The notes under the pieces are model-generated. The model did not search any database. It worked only from the letters and a program-made list of their open reading frames with translations, and had not been told where the DNA came from. Shown piece by piece: positions 24,007 to 29,823 of a stretch of 29,840 nucleotides of DNA. The first letter of the stretch is position 1. Each line of letters starts with the position of its first letter. Source of the DNA: CG2-30-36-39 sp964433225 (GTDB lineage Bacteria > Patescibacteriota > Microgenomatia > UBA1400 > PJMF01); NCBI GenBank assembly GCA_964433225.1, contig CAYSQA010000009.1, forward strand, positions 1 through 29,840. Reading direction: 5' to 3'. The position numbers were made by a program, and so were the translations under genes.

Positions 24007-24897
24007 TTATCCTTGTAAATTATCTACTAGGATTTTTGAAATATCGATTACAGTAATTTTTTGGTATTGTTCTGGTCTTTCAATTGAGTTAGTGATTGTG
24101 ACACTATCAACCATTGAGTCTTCTAACTCTGTCAAAGCATTACCGGTAAAAACGCCGTGAGTGGCCAAAAAGTGGATCTCTTTAGCTCCGTTTTCTTTGA
24201 GTAGTTTGGCGACTTCAACCACTGTTTGTCCTGATAAAATAGCGTCATCAAAGATAAAGACAGTTTTGTCTTTAACTTCACCATCTAGTTTAGTTGTTGT
24301 GACTTGACCAGTTTTTAGGTCTCTTCTTTTTTCGACACTAGCCATGTCCAGATGAAGCTGATTAGCAAATAACCTAGCCCTTTTGATGCCGCCAAAATCT
24401 GGGCTGACAACAATTGCCTTAGTTAAGTCGAAATGTTCTTCAATGTGTTTAACGAACTCACCCATAGCAGAAATATGGTAGGTAGGTACAGAGAAGAAGC
24501 CGGGGATACTAATATTATGGAGGTCTAAGAGGTAAACCTTTTTAATACAAGTACTTTCAATTATCTTAGCAATGACTTTGGCAGATAATGGTTCTCCAGG
24601 TAAAAAGACTTTATCTTGAAAAGAGTAGCCAAACCAAGGAATGAACAAACTAATTTCTTTTGCTCCTAATCTTTCTAATGCATCTGTGATTAAAGCTGTT
24701 TCAATAATTCTCTCATCTACTGGTTTATAAAAAGATTGAACCAATAAGACTTCTTCGTTTTTAACTTCATTAGCTACTCTAATTTTTTTTTCACCGTTAG
24801 CAAAATTATTAATTTCGCAATTAACTAGAGTGACATTCAATTGTAGGGCAATGTTTTGGGCTAATTTGAGGCTAGCAGAACCAGCAATGACTTTCAT
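24007..24897 (-). CDS. prs: Ribose-phosphate pyrophosphokinase (PRPP synthase)
   Basis: This enzyme makes PRPP from ribose 5-phosphate and ATP for nucleotide synthesis. The start was set at ATG 24897 (296 residues) rather than the TTG before it. Recognised parts are the NFANGEKKIRV ribose-5-phosphate region, FGYSFQDKVFLPGEPLSAK, the metal-binding VYLLDLHNISIPGFF, VSPDFGGIKRA, VEKRRD and the PRPP loop VFIFDDAILSGQT. The sequence is divergent: the usual YARQD arginine is Phe (YSFQD), and the GEPLSA context is closer to archaeal-type enzymes than to the E. coli one. It follows the 312-residue unknown gene after 31 bases and probably shares its transcript. Confidence 0.92.
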   Translation of the reverse strand: MKVIAGSASLKLAQNIALQLNVTLVNCEINNFANGEKKIRVANEVKNEEVLLVQSFYKPVDERIIETALITDALERLGAKEISLFIPWFGYSFQDKVFLPGEPLSAKVIAKIIESTCIKKVYLLDLHNISIPGFFSVPTYHISAMGEFVKHIEEHFDLTKAIVVSPDFGGIKRARLFANQLHLDMASVEKRRDLKTGQVTTTKLDGEVKDKTVFIFDDAILSGQTVVEVAKLLKENGAKEIHFLATHGVFTGNALTELEDSMVDSVTITNSIERPEQYQKITVIDISKILVDNLQG

Positions 24898-24928
24898 CAA
24901 TGCTTATTTTAAAACTAAATTAGTAAAA

Positions 24929-25867
24929 TTAATAGGCTTCGAGAGTTATCTCACCAAGCAAGACTTGTTCTATTAGCTTGGGTAAGTCACTCTCATCTTG
25001 CCAACCTGGAACATAATCTTTGCTTCTATCTAGTTTTAAAGCTTGTTGAAAGATGACGCCAAACATTTGCAAGACATACCAGTAAACACTATCAGTATCG
25101 GTTTCTTCAGCATCTTGTTTTTGTGTTTCTCGGTACTCTTTTTTGAGAACCTTTAATCTATTTTCTAAAGCAATATTATTCAATAAGTCCCCTAGTCTAA
25201 GAACTTTAGTGAAGATTTTATTGTAGTTTATATCTTTTCTTCCTTGATAAGCTTCAGCTATAAGGCTCTCGATCAACTCATTTTCTAGATGAAAATTATT
25301 CTTTCCTCCATTTTTAAACATTCTAGTATGGTATTTAGAGACTAACATCTTAATGATTGAAAAAAGGTCTAGTTCCAAAGCTTTAACCAGATGATTAACC
25401 CACTCGCCATACCAAGCTGATTTTTCAGGGTCAGTAATTTGTAAGTGAAGAAGGTTATAAAAGAGGTCAACAACTTCAGAAAAAACTACGGCTTCTGTAA
25501 CATCAGGGTTTTTACCTTCCATATAGACAGAGGCAACACCGACTAATTCATGGAGTTCTGGGGCTTTCCAGTGGTCTTCTTGGGCTTTAGTGCGAACCCG
25601 ATTGCCGGCAAAATCAGTAGTACAACCCAGATCGGAAAACTGTAGTCCGCCAATGGTAAAAATAATTTTTGTTTCTGGTCTAACGCCAGCTCCACCACGG
25701 TATTTTTCGCATTCTTGTTGGTATAAAACTTCCCGAGCGTAATAAGTTGCTTCTTCTGGGTTTTTATCTAACCAAACCAATAACTCTCCAATACTCATTT
25801 GGCCAAAAAACTCAAGATCATTTTGACCTTTTTCCCATTCAATTGGCAAAGCAAGTTTTTCAATCAT
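24929..25867 (-). CDS. Hypothetical 312-residue helical protein
   Basis: I do not recognise this protein. It is mainly helical and acidic, without a signal peptide or membrane segment. Residues 48-110 contain YQQECEKYRGGAGVRPE, TIGGLQFSDLGCTTDF and ELHELVGVASVYMEG. Residues 131-180 (SEVVDLFYNLLHLQ to DLFSIIKMLVSKYHTRM) recall the helical ExxD pattern of MazG/all-alpha NTP pyrophosphatases, but only weakly. A second helical part with KVLRLGDLLNNIALENRLKVLKKEY follows. An extended -10 TGGTACAAT ends nine bases before the ATG. It is directly upstream of prs, so a nucleotide-related role is possible but unproven. Confidence 0.75.
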   Translation of the reverse strand: MIEKLALPIEWEKGQNDLEFFGQMSIGELLVWLDKNPEEATYYAREVLYQQECEKYRGGAGVRPETKIIFTIGGLQFSDLGCTTDFAGNRVRTKAQEDHWKAPELHELVGVASVYMEGKNPDVTEAVVFSEVVDLFYNLLHLQITDPEKSAWYGEWVNHLVKALELDLFSIIKMLVSKYHTRMFKNGGKNNFHLENELIESLIAEAYQGRKDINYNKIFTKVLRLGDLLNNIALENRLKVLKKEYRETQKQDAEETDTDSVYWYVLQMFGVIFQQALKLDRSKDYVPGWQDESDLPKLIEQVLLGEITLEAY

Positions 25868-25876
25868 AAAAAATGA

Positions 25877-25885
25877 ATTGTACCA
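25877..25885 (-). promoter_or_regulatory. Extended -10 for the 312-residue protein gene (leaderless type)
   Basis: Minus-strand TGGTACAAT ends nine bases before ATG 25867, with T-rich sequence between and no Shine-Dalgarno sequence. Confidence 0.5.
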
Positions 25886-25912
25886 GATGAAATTATTTTT
25901 TTAAATCTTGAT

Positions 25913-26383
25913 TCAAGCTGAGTATTTTGCTCGTTGAAGTTTATTAATTGCTAAGTTGGCAGCAGTTGTTGCCATCGCTACTCCGAGAATGCCCATGCTT
26001 GTATCACCAATTAGCTCGTTGTTGCCTGGAAATGACTCAATTAAAGCATTCAGAGTAATAATAGAGCTAAGAGTAAAAGTATAACCAAATTTAGTAATTT
26101 TTTTAGCTATTTCAGCATGAAATATTTGATTAAATAGGTTTTTGGCAAAAACAGTGGTAATAGCTAAAGAAGCAGAAATACCAAAGTTCCCTAGATGATT
26201 GGTGATTGAACCGATTAAGTTTTCCAAAGTTTGTCTTCTTTCTAGGTCAGCCAAGCCACCATGAGGATGAGAGTAAAGATCAAGCAAAGAAATAGCTGCG
26301 GTTAAGATTACCAAAGGAATGGTGATATCAAGTTGTCTTTGTTCTTTTTCAGTTGCTAGTAATAGAGTTTGTTCTTTTTCCAC
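25913..26383 (-). CDS. Hypothetical membrane protein
   Basis: A 156-residue protein with no recognised family. After a charged N terminus (EKEQTLLLATEKEQRQ) there are about four hydrophobic segments: residues 18-36, 64-82, 100-117 and 126-147. The loop SHPHGGLADLERRQTLE between the first two carries two His and several charged residues and could be outside or ligand-binding. The start codon is GTG, with a TATAAT ending nine bases before it and no Shine-Dalgarno. The gene is followed after 45 bases by the promoter and start of the 312-residue gene. It is divergent from the AhpD-like gene. Function unknown. Confidence 0.7.
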   Translation of the reverse strand: MEKEQTLLLATEKEQRQLDITIPLVILTAAISLLDLYSHPHGGLADLERRQTLENLIGSITNHLGNFGISASLAITTVFAKNLFNQIFHAEIAKKITKFGYTFTLSSIITLNALIESFPGNNELIGDTSMGILGVAMATTAANLAINKLQRAKYSA

Positions 26384-26392
26384 AAGAAGTAA

Positions 26393-26398
26393 ATTATA
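26393..26398 (-). promoter_or_regulatory. -10 box for the membrane protein gene (leaderless type)
   Basis: Minus-strand TATAAT ends nine bases before the GTG at 26383; expected start of transcription is near 26386. Confidence 0.5.
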
Positions 26399-26439
26399 AC
26401 CGAAGATTATTTTGCTTGATTTTAATCTGGGTTTAAGTT

Positions 26440-26448
26440 TGTTATAGT
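26440..26448 (+). promoter_or_regulatory. Extended -10 for the AhpD-like gene
   Basis: TGTTATAGT on the + strand, about 33 bases before the ATG, leaving room for a leader with AAGGA. It is divergent from the promoter at 26393-26398. Confidence 0.5.
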
Positions 26449-26481
26449 GATATTAATTACTAAATTTGAATAAGGAATTTT

Positions 26482-27000
26482 ATGTCTACTCTACCCAGAG
26501 TCCATGTGGTTAATGATGAAGAAGCTAAGGGTGAAGTCAAAGCGCTTTTTGAAAAAATGATTGAACAAAAAGGTGGAGTACCCAAATGGATGGGAGTGAT
26601 GGCTAATTGTGGTGATGTGTTAATGGGGTTCTTTGCCTTATTTAAAGCAACCATGGATGATTCTCCACTTAGTGCTGAGTTGAAGTGGCGGATTGCTTAT
26701 CATATTTCTGAACTCAATAAGTGTGAGTTTTGTGTCAGTGTGTCAGAAATGCAGTTAGAACAATTTGGATTGAGCAAAGAGGAAATGAAGTTGATCAGAC
26801 AAGCGGCTACAGGGAGAGATGCTCTGGCTATGGAGTATGCTGAGGCAGTTAATGATCATGCTTATAAAATCGATCCAGCTTTATTGGAAAAAGTAAAACT
26901 AGCTTTTTCTGATGAAGAGCTAGTTGAGTTAACTAGTGTGGTTGGTTTGTTCAACTTTATTAACAGATTTAACGACGCTTTGGGGGTTTTACCAGATTAG
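26482..27000 (+). CDS. Carboxymuconolactone decarboxylase/AhpD-like protein
   Basis: A 172-residue helical protein of the CMD/AhpD fold: LKWRIAYHISELNKCEFCVSVSEMQLEQFGLSKEE. In AhpD-type peroxidases the motif is Glu, Cys-X2-Cys and then His; here Glu77, Cys81 and Cys84 are present but the His position is Ser88. The Cys pair could still act in thiol-disulfide exchange, while alkylhydroperoxidase activity as in AhpD is doubtful. A Shine-Dalgarno AAGGA lies a few bases before the ATG. It is monocistronic, with its own promoter and a good terminator, and is probably cytosolic. Confidence 0.85.
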   Translation: MSTLPRVHVVNDEEAKGEVKALFEKMIEQKGGVPKWMGVMANCGDVLMGFFALFKATMDDSPLSAELKWRIAYHISELNKCEFCVSVSEMQLEQFGLSKEEMKLIRQAATGRDALAMEYAEAVNDHAYKIDPALLEKVKLAFSDEELVELTSVVGLFNFINRFNDALGVLPD

Positions 27001-27026
27001 AAAAATAACTTTATTCGAGTTTTACA

Positions 27027-27052
27027 AAAACCAGCCTAGTGGCTGGTTTTTG
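27027..27052 (+). terminator. Intrinsic terminator after the AhpD-like gene
   Basis: A 10-bp stem AAAACCAGCC/GGCTGGTTTT with a TAGT loop and a T tail. The A run on its left could also serve the minus-strand tRNA-Lys. Confidence 0.9.
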
Positions 27053-27084
27053 GTGTTTTTGTGTTTAGGACTAGTTAGGTCCCT

Positions 27085-27161
27085 TGGTGAGTCAGGTGGG
27101 ACTCGAACCCACGACATTCTGCTTAAGAGGCAGACGCTCTAACCGACTGAGCTACTGACCC
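27085..27161 (-). tRNA. tRNA-Lys (CTT), CCA encoded
   Basis: Minus-strand cloverleaf: acceptor GGGTCAG/CTGACTC, D arm GCTC-AGTCGGTTA-GAGC, anticodon loop CTCTTAA (anticodon CTT), T arm GTGGG-TTCGAGT-CCCAC, discriminator A. The 3' CCA is encoded (27085-27087). A minus-strand TAGAAT at 27179-27184 is a likely -10. Confidence 0.96.
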
Positions 27162-27217
27162 AGAGCTCAATGGCTCGTATTCTACTGTCTTTTACTAAAA
27201 ATTTCCAGAGTTTATCC

Positions 27218-27247
27218 TTAGCACTCTTAGATTTTTTAATCTATAAT
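27218..27247 (+). promoter_or_regulatory. Promoter of the GGDEF gene (leaderless type)
   Basis: TTAGCA (27218-27223), an 18-base spacer and TATAAT (27242-27247), which ends eight bases before the ATG at 27256. No Shine-Dalgarno sequence is present. Confidence 0.6.
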
Positions 27248-27255
27248 TTTATTTA

Positions 27256-28167
27256 ATGTTGGAATCACAAGAATTAGTAGATCAAGCTTCGGTTGTTATA
27301 GAAAAAGGAAAAGAAGTAAAAGAAAAAAAAGCTCTCCCTCCTGATGATGAATTACTAAAAACTGTTTTACTTGGTTTGGCAGAAAGAATGCATAAAATTG
27401 GTTTAATTGAAGATTTAGATCACTTAATTGAGGCCTTGATTGAAGCAGAAACTAGTTATATTCAACATTCAGCAAGTTCTGGAGAGTCTTTTTATAATCT
27501 TTTTTATAAAAGTTTTTTTAGTAAAGTAAAAGAAAAAACTACAGATCAAAAGATAATTAACTTATTAAGGCTTTCTTTAGAAGATGCTCTGGAGATTTTT
27601 AATCAATTTAGAGGTAAGAACAAAGATTTTTTAACTCAGTTGTCCAATAGACAAGCTCTTGAGGAAGATTACCGAGATTTTATTCAAAGAAGAAGAGCTG
27701 AAGACAGTGACCAAGAATTTTCTTTAATAGTAGTTGATATTGACCATTTTAAAAAAGTCAACGATGATTATGGACACTTGGCTGGTGATATAGTTTTAAA
27801 GTTTGTTGCCGATTCTTTGCAAAAATTATGCCGAAGGACTGATGGCGTTTATCGATATGGTGGTGAAGAATTTGTGGTTCTTGCTCATGGCAATGAAGAA
27901 GAAATAGAAAAGTTAATGGTTAGAATTTTAGAGTTTTTTAGAGCAACAGAGATAAATCTTGAAGAATTAAGTAACAACCAGAACAAAAGATTTAAAAATC
28001 TAAAATTAAGAAAAACAGTCAGTTTGGGGGCTATTTCTAGTAAGAGAGTTAGTAATTTAAATTTCGCTAATCATTTTGATTTAGCTGATGTTGCTCTTTA
28101 CTCAGCTAAAGAAGGTGGGCGTAATCAATATGTACAAAATTTAATAGGTGCAGTTTTTAATAGTTAG
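27256..28167 (+). CDS. GGDEF domain protein, probable diguanylate cyclase
   Basis: A 303-residue protein with an N-terminal helical region (about 1-120) of unknown type and a C-terminal GGDEF domain. The domain has the opening LTQLSNRQAL (126-135), the metal-binding VVDIDHFKKVNDDYGHLAGD, the active-site motif RYGGEEF (GGEEF at 202-206), and a full RxxD inhibitory site (Arg193 to Asp196) five residues before it. It should therefore make cyclic di-GMP and be inhibited by it. No membrane segment, PAS or receiver domain is seen, so the N-terminal helices may be the sensor or dimerisation part. It is monocistronic between two minus-strand tRNA genes. Confidence 0.9.
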   Translation: MLESQELVDQASVVIEKGKEVKEKKALPPDDELLKTVLLGLAERMHKIGLIEDLDHLIEALIEAETSYIQHSASSGESFYNLFYKSFFSKVKEKTTDQKIINLLRLSLEDALEIFNQFRGKNKDFLTQLSNRQALEEDYRDFIQRRRAEDSDQEFSLIVVDIDHFKKVNDDYGHLAGDIVLKFVADSLQKLCRRTDGVYRYGGEEFVVLAHGNEEEIEKLMVRILEFFRATEINLEELSNNQNKRFKNLKLRKTVSLGAISSKRVSNLNFANHFDLADVALYSAKEGGRNQYVQNLIGAVFNS

Positions 28168-28178
28168 AACTTGACTAA

Positions 28179-28202
28179 AAAAATCCCAAAAAGGGATTTT
28201 TT
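28179..28202. terminator. Bidirectional terminator between GGDEF gene and tRNA-Arg
   Basis: A 9-bp stem AAAAATCCC/GGGATTTTT with an AAAAA loop, and A and T runs on both sides. Confidence 0.85.
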
Positions 28203-28209
28203 ATTGAAG

Positions 28210-28283
28210 TGCCCCAGGAGGGATTCGAACCCCCGACGCCAGGTTCCGAAGACCTGCGCTCTAATCCACTGAGCTACTGAGGC
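28210..28283 (-). tRNA. tRNA-Arg (TCG)
   Basis: Minus-strand cloverleaf: acceptor GCCTCAG/CTGGGGC with one U-G pair, D arm GCTC-GAGC, anticodon stem CAGGT/ACCTG with loop CTTCGGA (anticodon TCG), and a standard T arm with TTCGAAT. CCA is not encoded. Confidence 0.95.
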
Positions 28284-28296
28284 AGTAGTTGGAGTT

Positions 28297-28325
28297 ATTG
28301 TAACACTTGTTAGGTCTTTTGCTAA
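28297..28325 (-). promoter_or_regulatory. Promoter of tRNA-Arg
   Basis: Minus strand: TTAGCA (28320-28325), a 17-base spacer and TACAAT (28297-28302) with a TGT extension. Confidence 0.6.
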
Positions 28326-28394
28326 GAAATTTTATTTCAGTTCAGTTAACCCGCCAAAAACTAAACCCAAATAAAAGCTTAAAAAAAACTGAAA

Positions 28395-28434
28395 AGTAGT
28401 TTATACTCACACAGTAGTATGGCTATAAACTACT
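28395..28434 (+). promoter_or_regulatory. Perfect 11-bp inverted repeat over promoter and start codon
   Basis: AGTAGTTTATA (28395-28405) and its exact complement TATAAACTACT (28424-28434) are separated by 18 bases. The left arm overlaps the likely -10 TATACT (28402-28407), and the ATG of the kinase-like gene (28419) lies between the arms. It could be an operator or, if transcribed, a hairpin that hides the start codon. Confidence 0.6.
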
Positions 28435-29132
28435 ACCCTCTCATTAATAAAATAATTTCCACTTTGGGCATCAAAGATCGCTTACTTCAAGAAATTCCTG
28501 AAGATCATTTTTTTGCTCGACCATTCATTACTATTGCTCGAGAACCTGGTAGTGGTGGTTTACCGATTGCCAAAGAACTGGGAAAAAAATTAGGTTTTGA
28601 AGTTCATGATGAAACCATTATTGATAAGGTGGCTGAATCAACCAAAAAACGTCGAGCAATTATTCGTAAAATCGATGAAAAAAGTAGAACTTATTTGGAA
28701 GATTTAATTCATTCTGTTCTTAATCCCAATTATGTTGATGAAAATACTTACATTAAAGAGTTGAGCAAAGTGATTATGTTGTTGGCTCATGAGGGCAATA
28801 ACATTATTGTGGGTAGAGGAGCTAATTTTGTCACGCCTTTTTCCAAAGGTTTACACGTTAATATTGTGGCTCCTTACAAACTAAGAGTATTAAGAGCAAT
28901 GAAACATGAAGATTATACTGAAGAAAAAGCCAAAAGAGTGATTGCTCACTACGAAAAAGAACGTCGTGATTTTGTGAAGAAATATTTTCGCCAAGATTTA
29001 AACAGTCGTAATGCTTATGATTTAACTCTTAATACCACTCACTACACCATAGAAGAAGCTGCCAAAGTGATTGAAGTTGCCTTCAGGAGAAAATTTCCAG
29101 CTTGGCAAAGAATTAAATCTTCGCTGTTTTAA
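28419..29132 (+). CDS. Cytidylate kinase-like P-loop protein
   Basis: A 237-residue protein of the cytidylate-kinase-like family (Cytidylate_kin_2 type). After about 35 residues comes ITIAREPGSGGLPIAKELGKKLGF, a P-loop variant of the CMP kinase/shikimate kinase type, then DETIIDKVAE, an IIVGRGANFV strand typical of this group, and a basic lid region with KRVIAHYEKERRDFVKKYF. Members of this group are annotated as nucleotide kinases, but the true substrate is usually unproven. The likely -10 TATACT ends 11 bases before the ATG, with no Shine-Dalgarno, and an inverted repeat covers the start. It is followed by the tRNA-Leu gene. Confidence 0.85.
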   Translation: MAINYYPLINKIISTLGIKDRLLQEIPEDHFFARPFITIAREPGSGGLPIAKELGKKLGFEVHDETIIDKVAESTKKRRAIIRKIDEKSRTYLEDLIHSVLNPNYVDENTYIKELSKVIMLLAHEGNNIIVGRGANFVTPFSKGLHVNIVAPYKLRVLRAMKHEDYTEEKAKRVIAHYEKERRDFVKKYFRQDLNSRNAYDLTLNTTHYTIEEAAKVIEVAFRRKFPAWQRIKSSLF

Positions 29133-29154
29133 ATTTAGTTTATAATAACTAAAT
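29133..29154 (+). promoter_or_regulatory. -10 box of tRNA-Leu(CAG) inside an inverted repeat
   Basis: ATTTAGTT (29133-29140) and AACTAAAT (29147-29154) flank a perfect TATAAT (29141-29146) exactly. The tRNA starts at 29158, so transcription would begin about five bases before it. No convincing -35 is seen. Confidence 0.5.
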
Positions 29155-29157
29155 ATT

Positions 29158-29241
29158 GCCAGAGTGCTGGAATTGGTAGACAGGCTAGTATCAGGAACTA
29201 GTGCTCTTTTGAGTGTGAGGGTTCAAGTCCCTCCTCTGGCA
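29158..29241 (+). tRNA. tRNA-Leu (CAG)
   Basis: An 84-base type II tRNA. The acceptor GCCAGAG/CTCTGGC is perfect, the anticodon stem is CTAGT/ACTAG with loop ATCAGGA (anticodon CAG), the long variable arm is TGCTC-TTTT-GAGTG, and the discriminator is A. CCA is not encoded. Confidence 0.96.
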
Positions 29242-29269
29242 CTAGCATATTTAAATATAAAAACTCGGT

Positions 29270-29298
29270 TTTTCACTTTGACCAAGTTGTTATATAAT
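29270..29298 (+). promoter_or_regulatory. Promoter of the Gly-Leu-Val-Phe tRNA group
   Basis: TTTTCA (29270-29275), a 17-base spacer and TATAAT (29293-29298), about 40 bases before tRNA-Gly. No terminator separates the four following tRNAs, so they are likely one transcript. Confidence 0.6.
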
Positions 29299-29338
29299 GT
29301 CAGTCTTGTGAGTGATCACGTCCTTTAAAACTAATAAT

Positions 29339-29412
29339 GCGAGAATAGCTCAGTTGGCTAGAGCGTCTCCTTGCCAAGGAGAAGGTCGCGGGTTCGAGTC
29401 CCGTTTCTCGCT
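29339..29412 (+). tRNA. tRNA-Gly (GCC)
   Basis: Acceptor GCGAGAA/TTCTCGC, D arm GCTC-GAGC, anticodon stem TCTCC/GGAGA with loop TTGCCAA (anticodon GCC), T arm with TTCGAGT, discriminator T. CCA is not encoded. Confidence 0.96.
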
Positions 29413-29429
29413 CAGCGTGTGCAAAATAA

Positions 29430-29514
29430 GCCCAGGTGGCGGAACTGGTAGACGCGCAGTCTTGAGGTGGCTGTGGAGCAATCCGTGGAGGTTCAAGTCC
29501 TCTCCTGGGCACCA
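29430..29514 (+). tRNA. tRNA-Leu (GAG), CCA encoded
   Basis: A type II tRNA. Acceptor GCCCAGG/CCTGGGC, anticodon stem CAGTC/GGCTG (with one G-U pair) and loop TTGAGGT (anticodon GAG), variable arm TGGA-GCAA-TCCG, discriminator A. The CCA is encoded at 29512-29514. Confidence 0.95.
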
Positions 29515-29523
29515 CCCTTCTTT

Positions 29524-29597
29524 GGACTCGTAGCTCAGTTGGTTAGAGCGTTCGGTTTACATCCGAAAGGTCAGAGGTTCGAGCCCTCTCGGGTCCA
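29524..29597 (+). tRNA. tRNA-Val (TAC)
   Basis: Acceptor GGACTCG/CGGGTCC with one U-G pair, D arm GCTC-GAGC, anticodon stem TTCGG/CCGAA with loop TTTACAT (anticodon TAC), T arm AGAGG-TTCGAGC-CCTCT, discriminator A. CCA is not encoded. Confidence 0.96.
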
Positions 29598-29615
29598 CTT
29601 TTTTTGTGCAAACAC

Positions 29616-29688
29616 GCCAAGCTAGCCAAGTTGGTCACGGCACATGTCTGAAAAACATGGGATTGAGGTTCGATTCCTCAGCTTGGCA
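29616..29688 (+). tRNA. tRNA-Phe (GAA)
   Basis: Acceptor GCCAAGC/GCTTGGC, a GCC/GGC D stem, anticodon stem CATGT/ACATG with loop CTGAAAA (anticodon GAA), T arm TGAGG-TTCGATT-CCTCA, discriminator A. CCA is not encoded. Confidence 0.96.
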
Positions 29689-29690
29689 CT

Positions 29691-29727
29691 AAAACCCTTT
29701 ACTCGTTTGTAGTATGGGGTTTTTTTA
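29691..29727 (+). terminator. Terminator of the tRNA group
   Basis: An outer stem AAAACCC/GGGGTTTT, an inner TACT/AGTA stem and a run of seven T. It ends the tRNA transcript before the next promoter. Confidence 0.75.
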
Positions 29728-29751
29728 TGGCTTTAAATATGTCCTATATAA

Positions 29752-29780
29752 TTGATTATTTAGATTTTATTTGTTATAAT
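29752..29780 (+). promoter_or_regulatory. Strong promoter facing out of the window
   Basis: TTGATT (29752-29757), an exact 17-base spacer and TATAAT (29775-29780) with a TGT extension, preceded by AT-rich sequence that may act as an UP element. It is the best promoter match in the window. Confidence 0.8.
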
Positions 29781-29810
29781 GTATTCTTGTTTTATTTTTT
29801 GGTATCTGGT

Positions 29811-29823
29811 TGTTCTTTAATAA
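29811..29823 (+). promoter_or_regulatory. boxA-like antitermination sequence
   Basis: TGTTCTTTAATAA matches 11 of 13 bases of the E. coli rrn boxA TGCTCTTTAACAA. Placed about 30 bases after a strong promoter, it suggests the leader of an rRNA operon whose 16S gene starts beyond the window. Confidence 0.55.

Noticed and set aside
26936..27142. Open frame overlapping the AhpD-like gene end, its terminator and tRNA-Lys
   Set aside because: It shares bases with a real gene, a terminator and an antisense tRNA.
29300..29515. Open frame on the minus strand across tRNA-Gly and tRNA-Leu
   Set aside because: It is the translated antisense of tRNA genes, a well-known false protein; the tRNAs fold perfectly.
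29312..29533. Open frame on the plus strand across the same tRNA genes
   Set aside because: It runs through tRNA-Gly and tRNA-Leu into tRNA-Val, and its product looks like translated tRNA.
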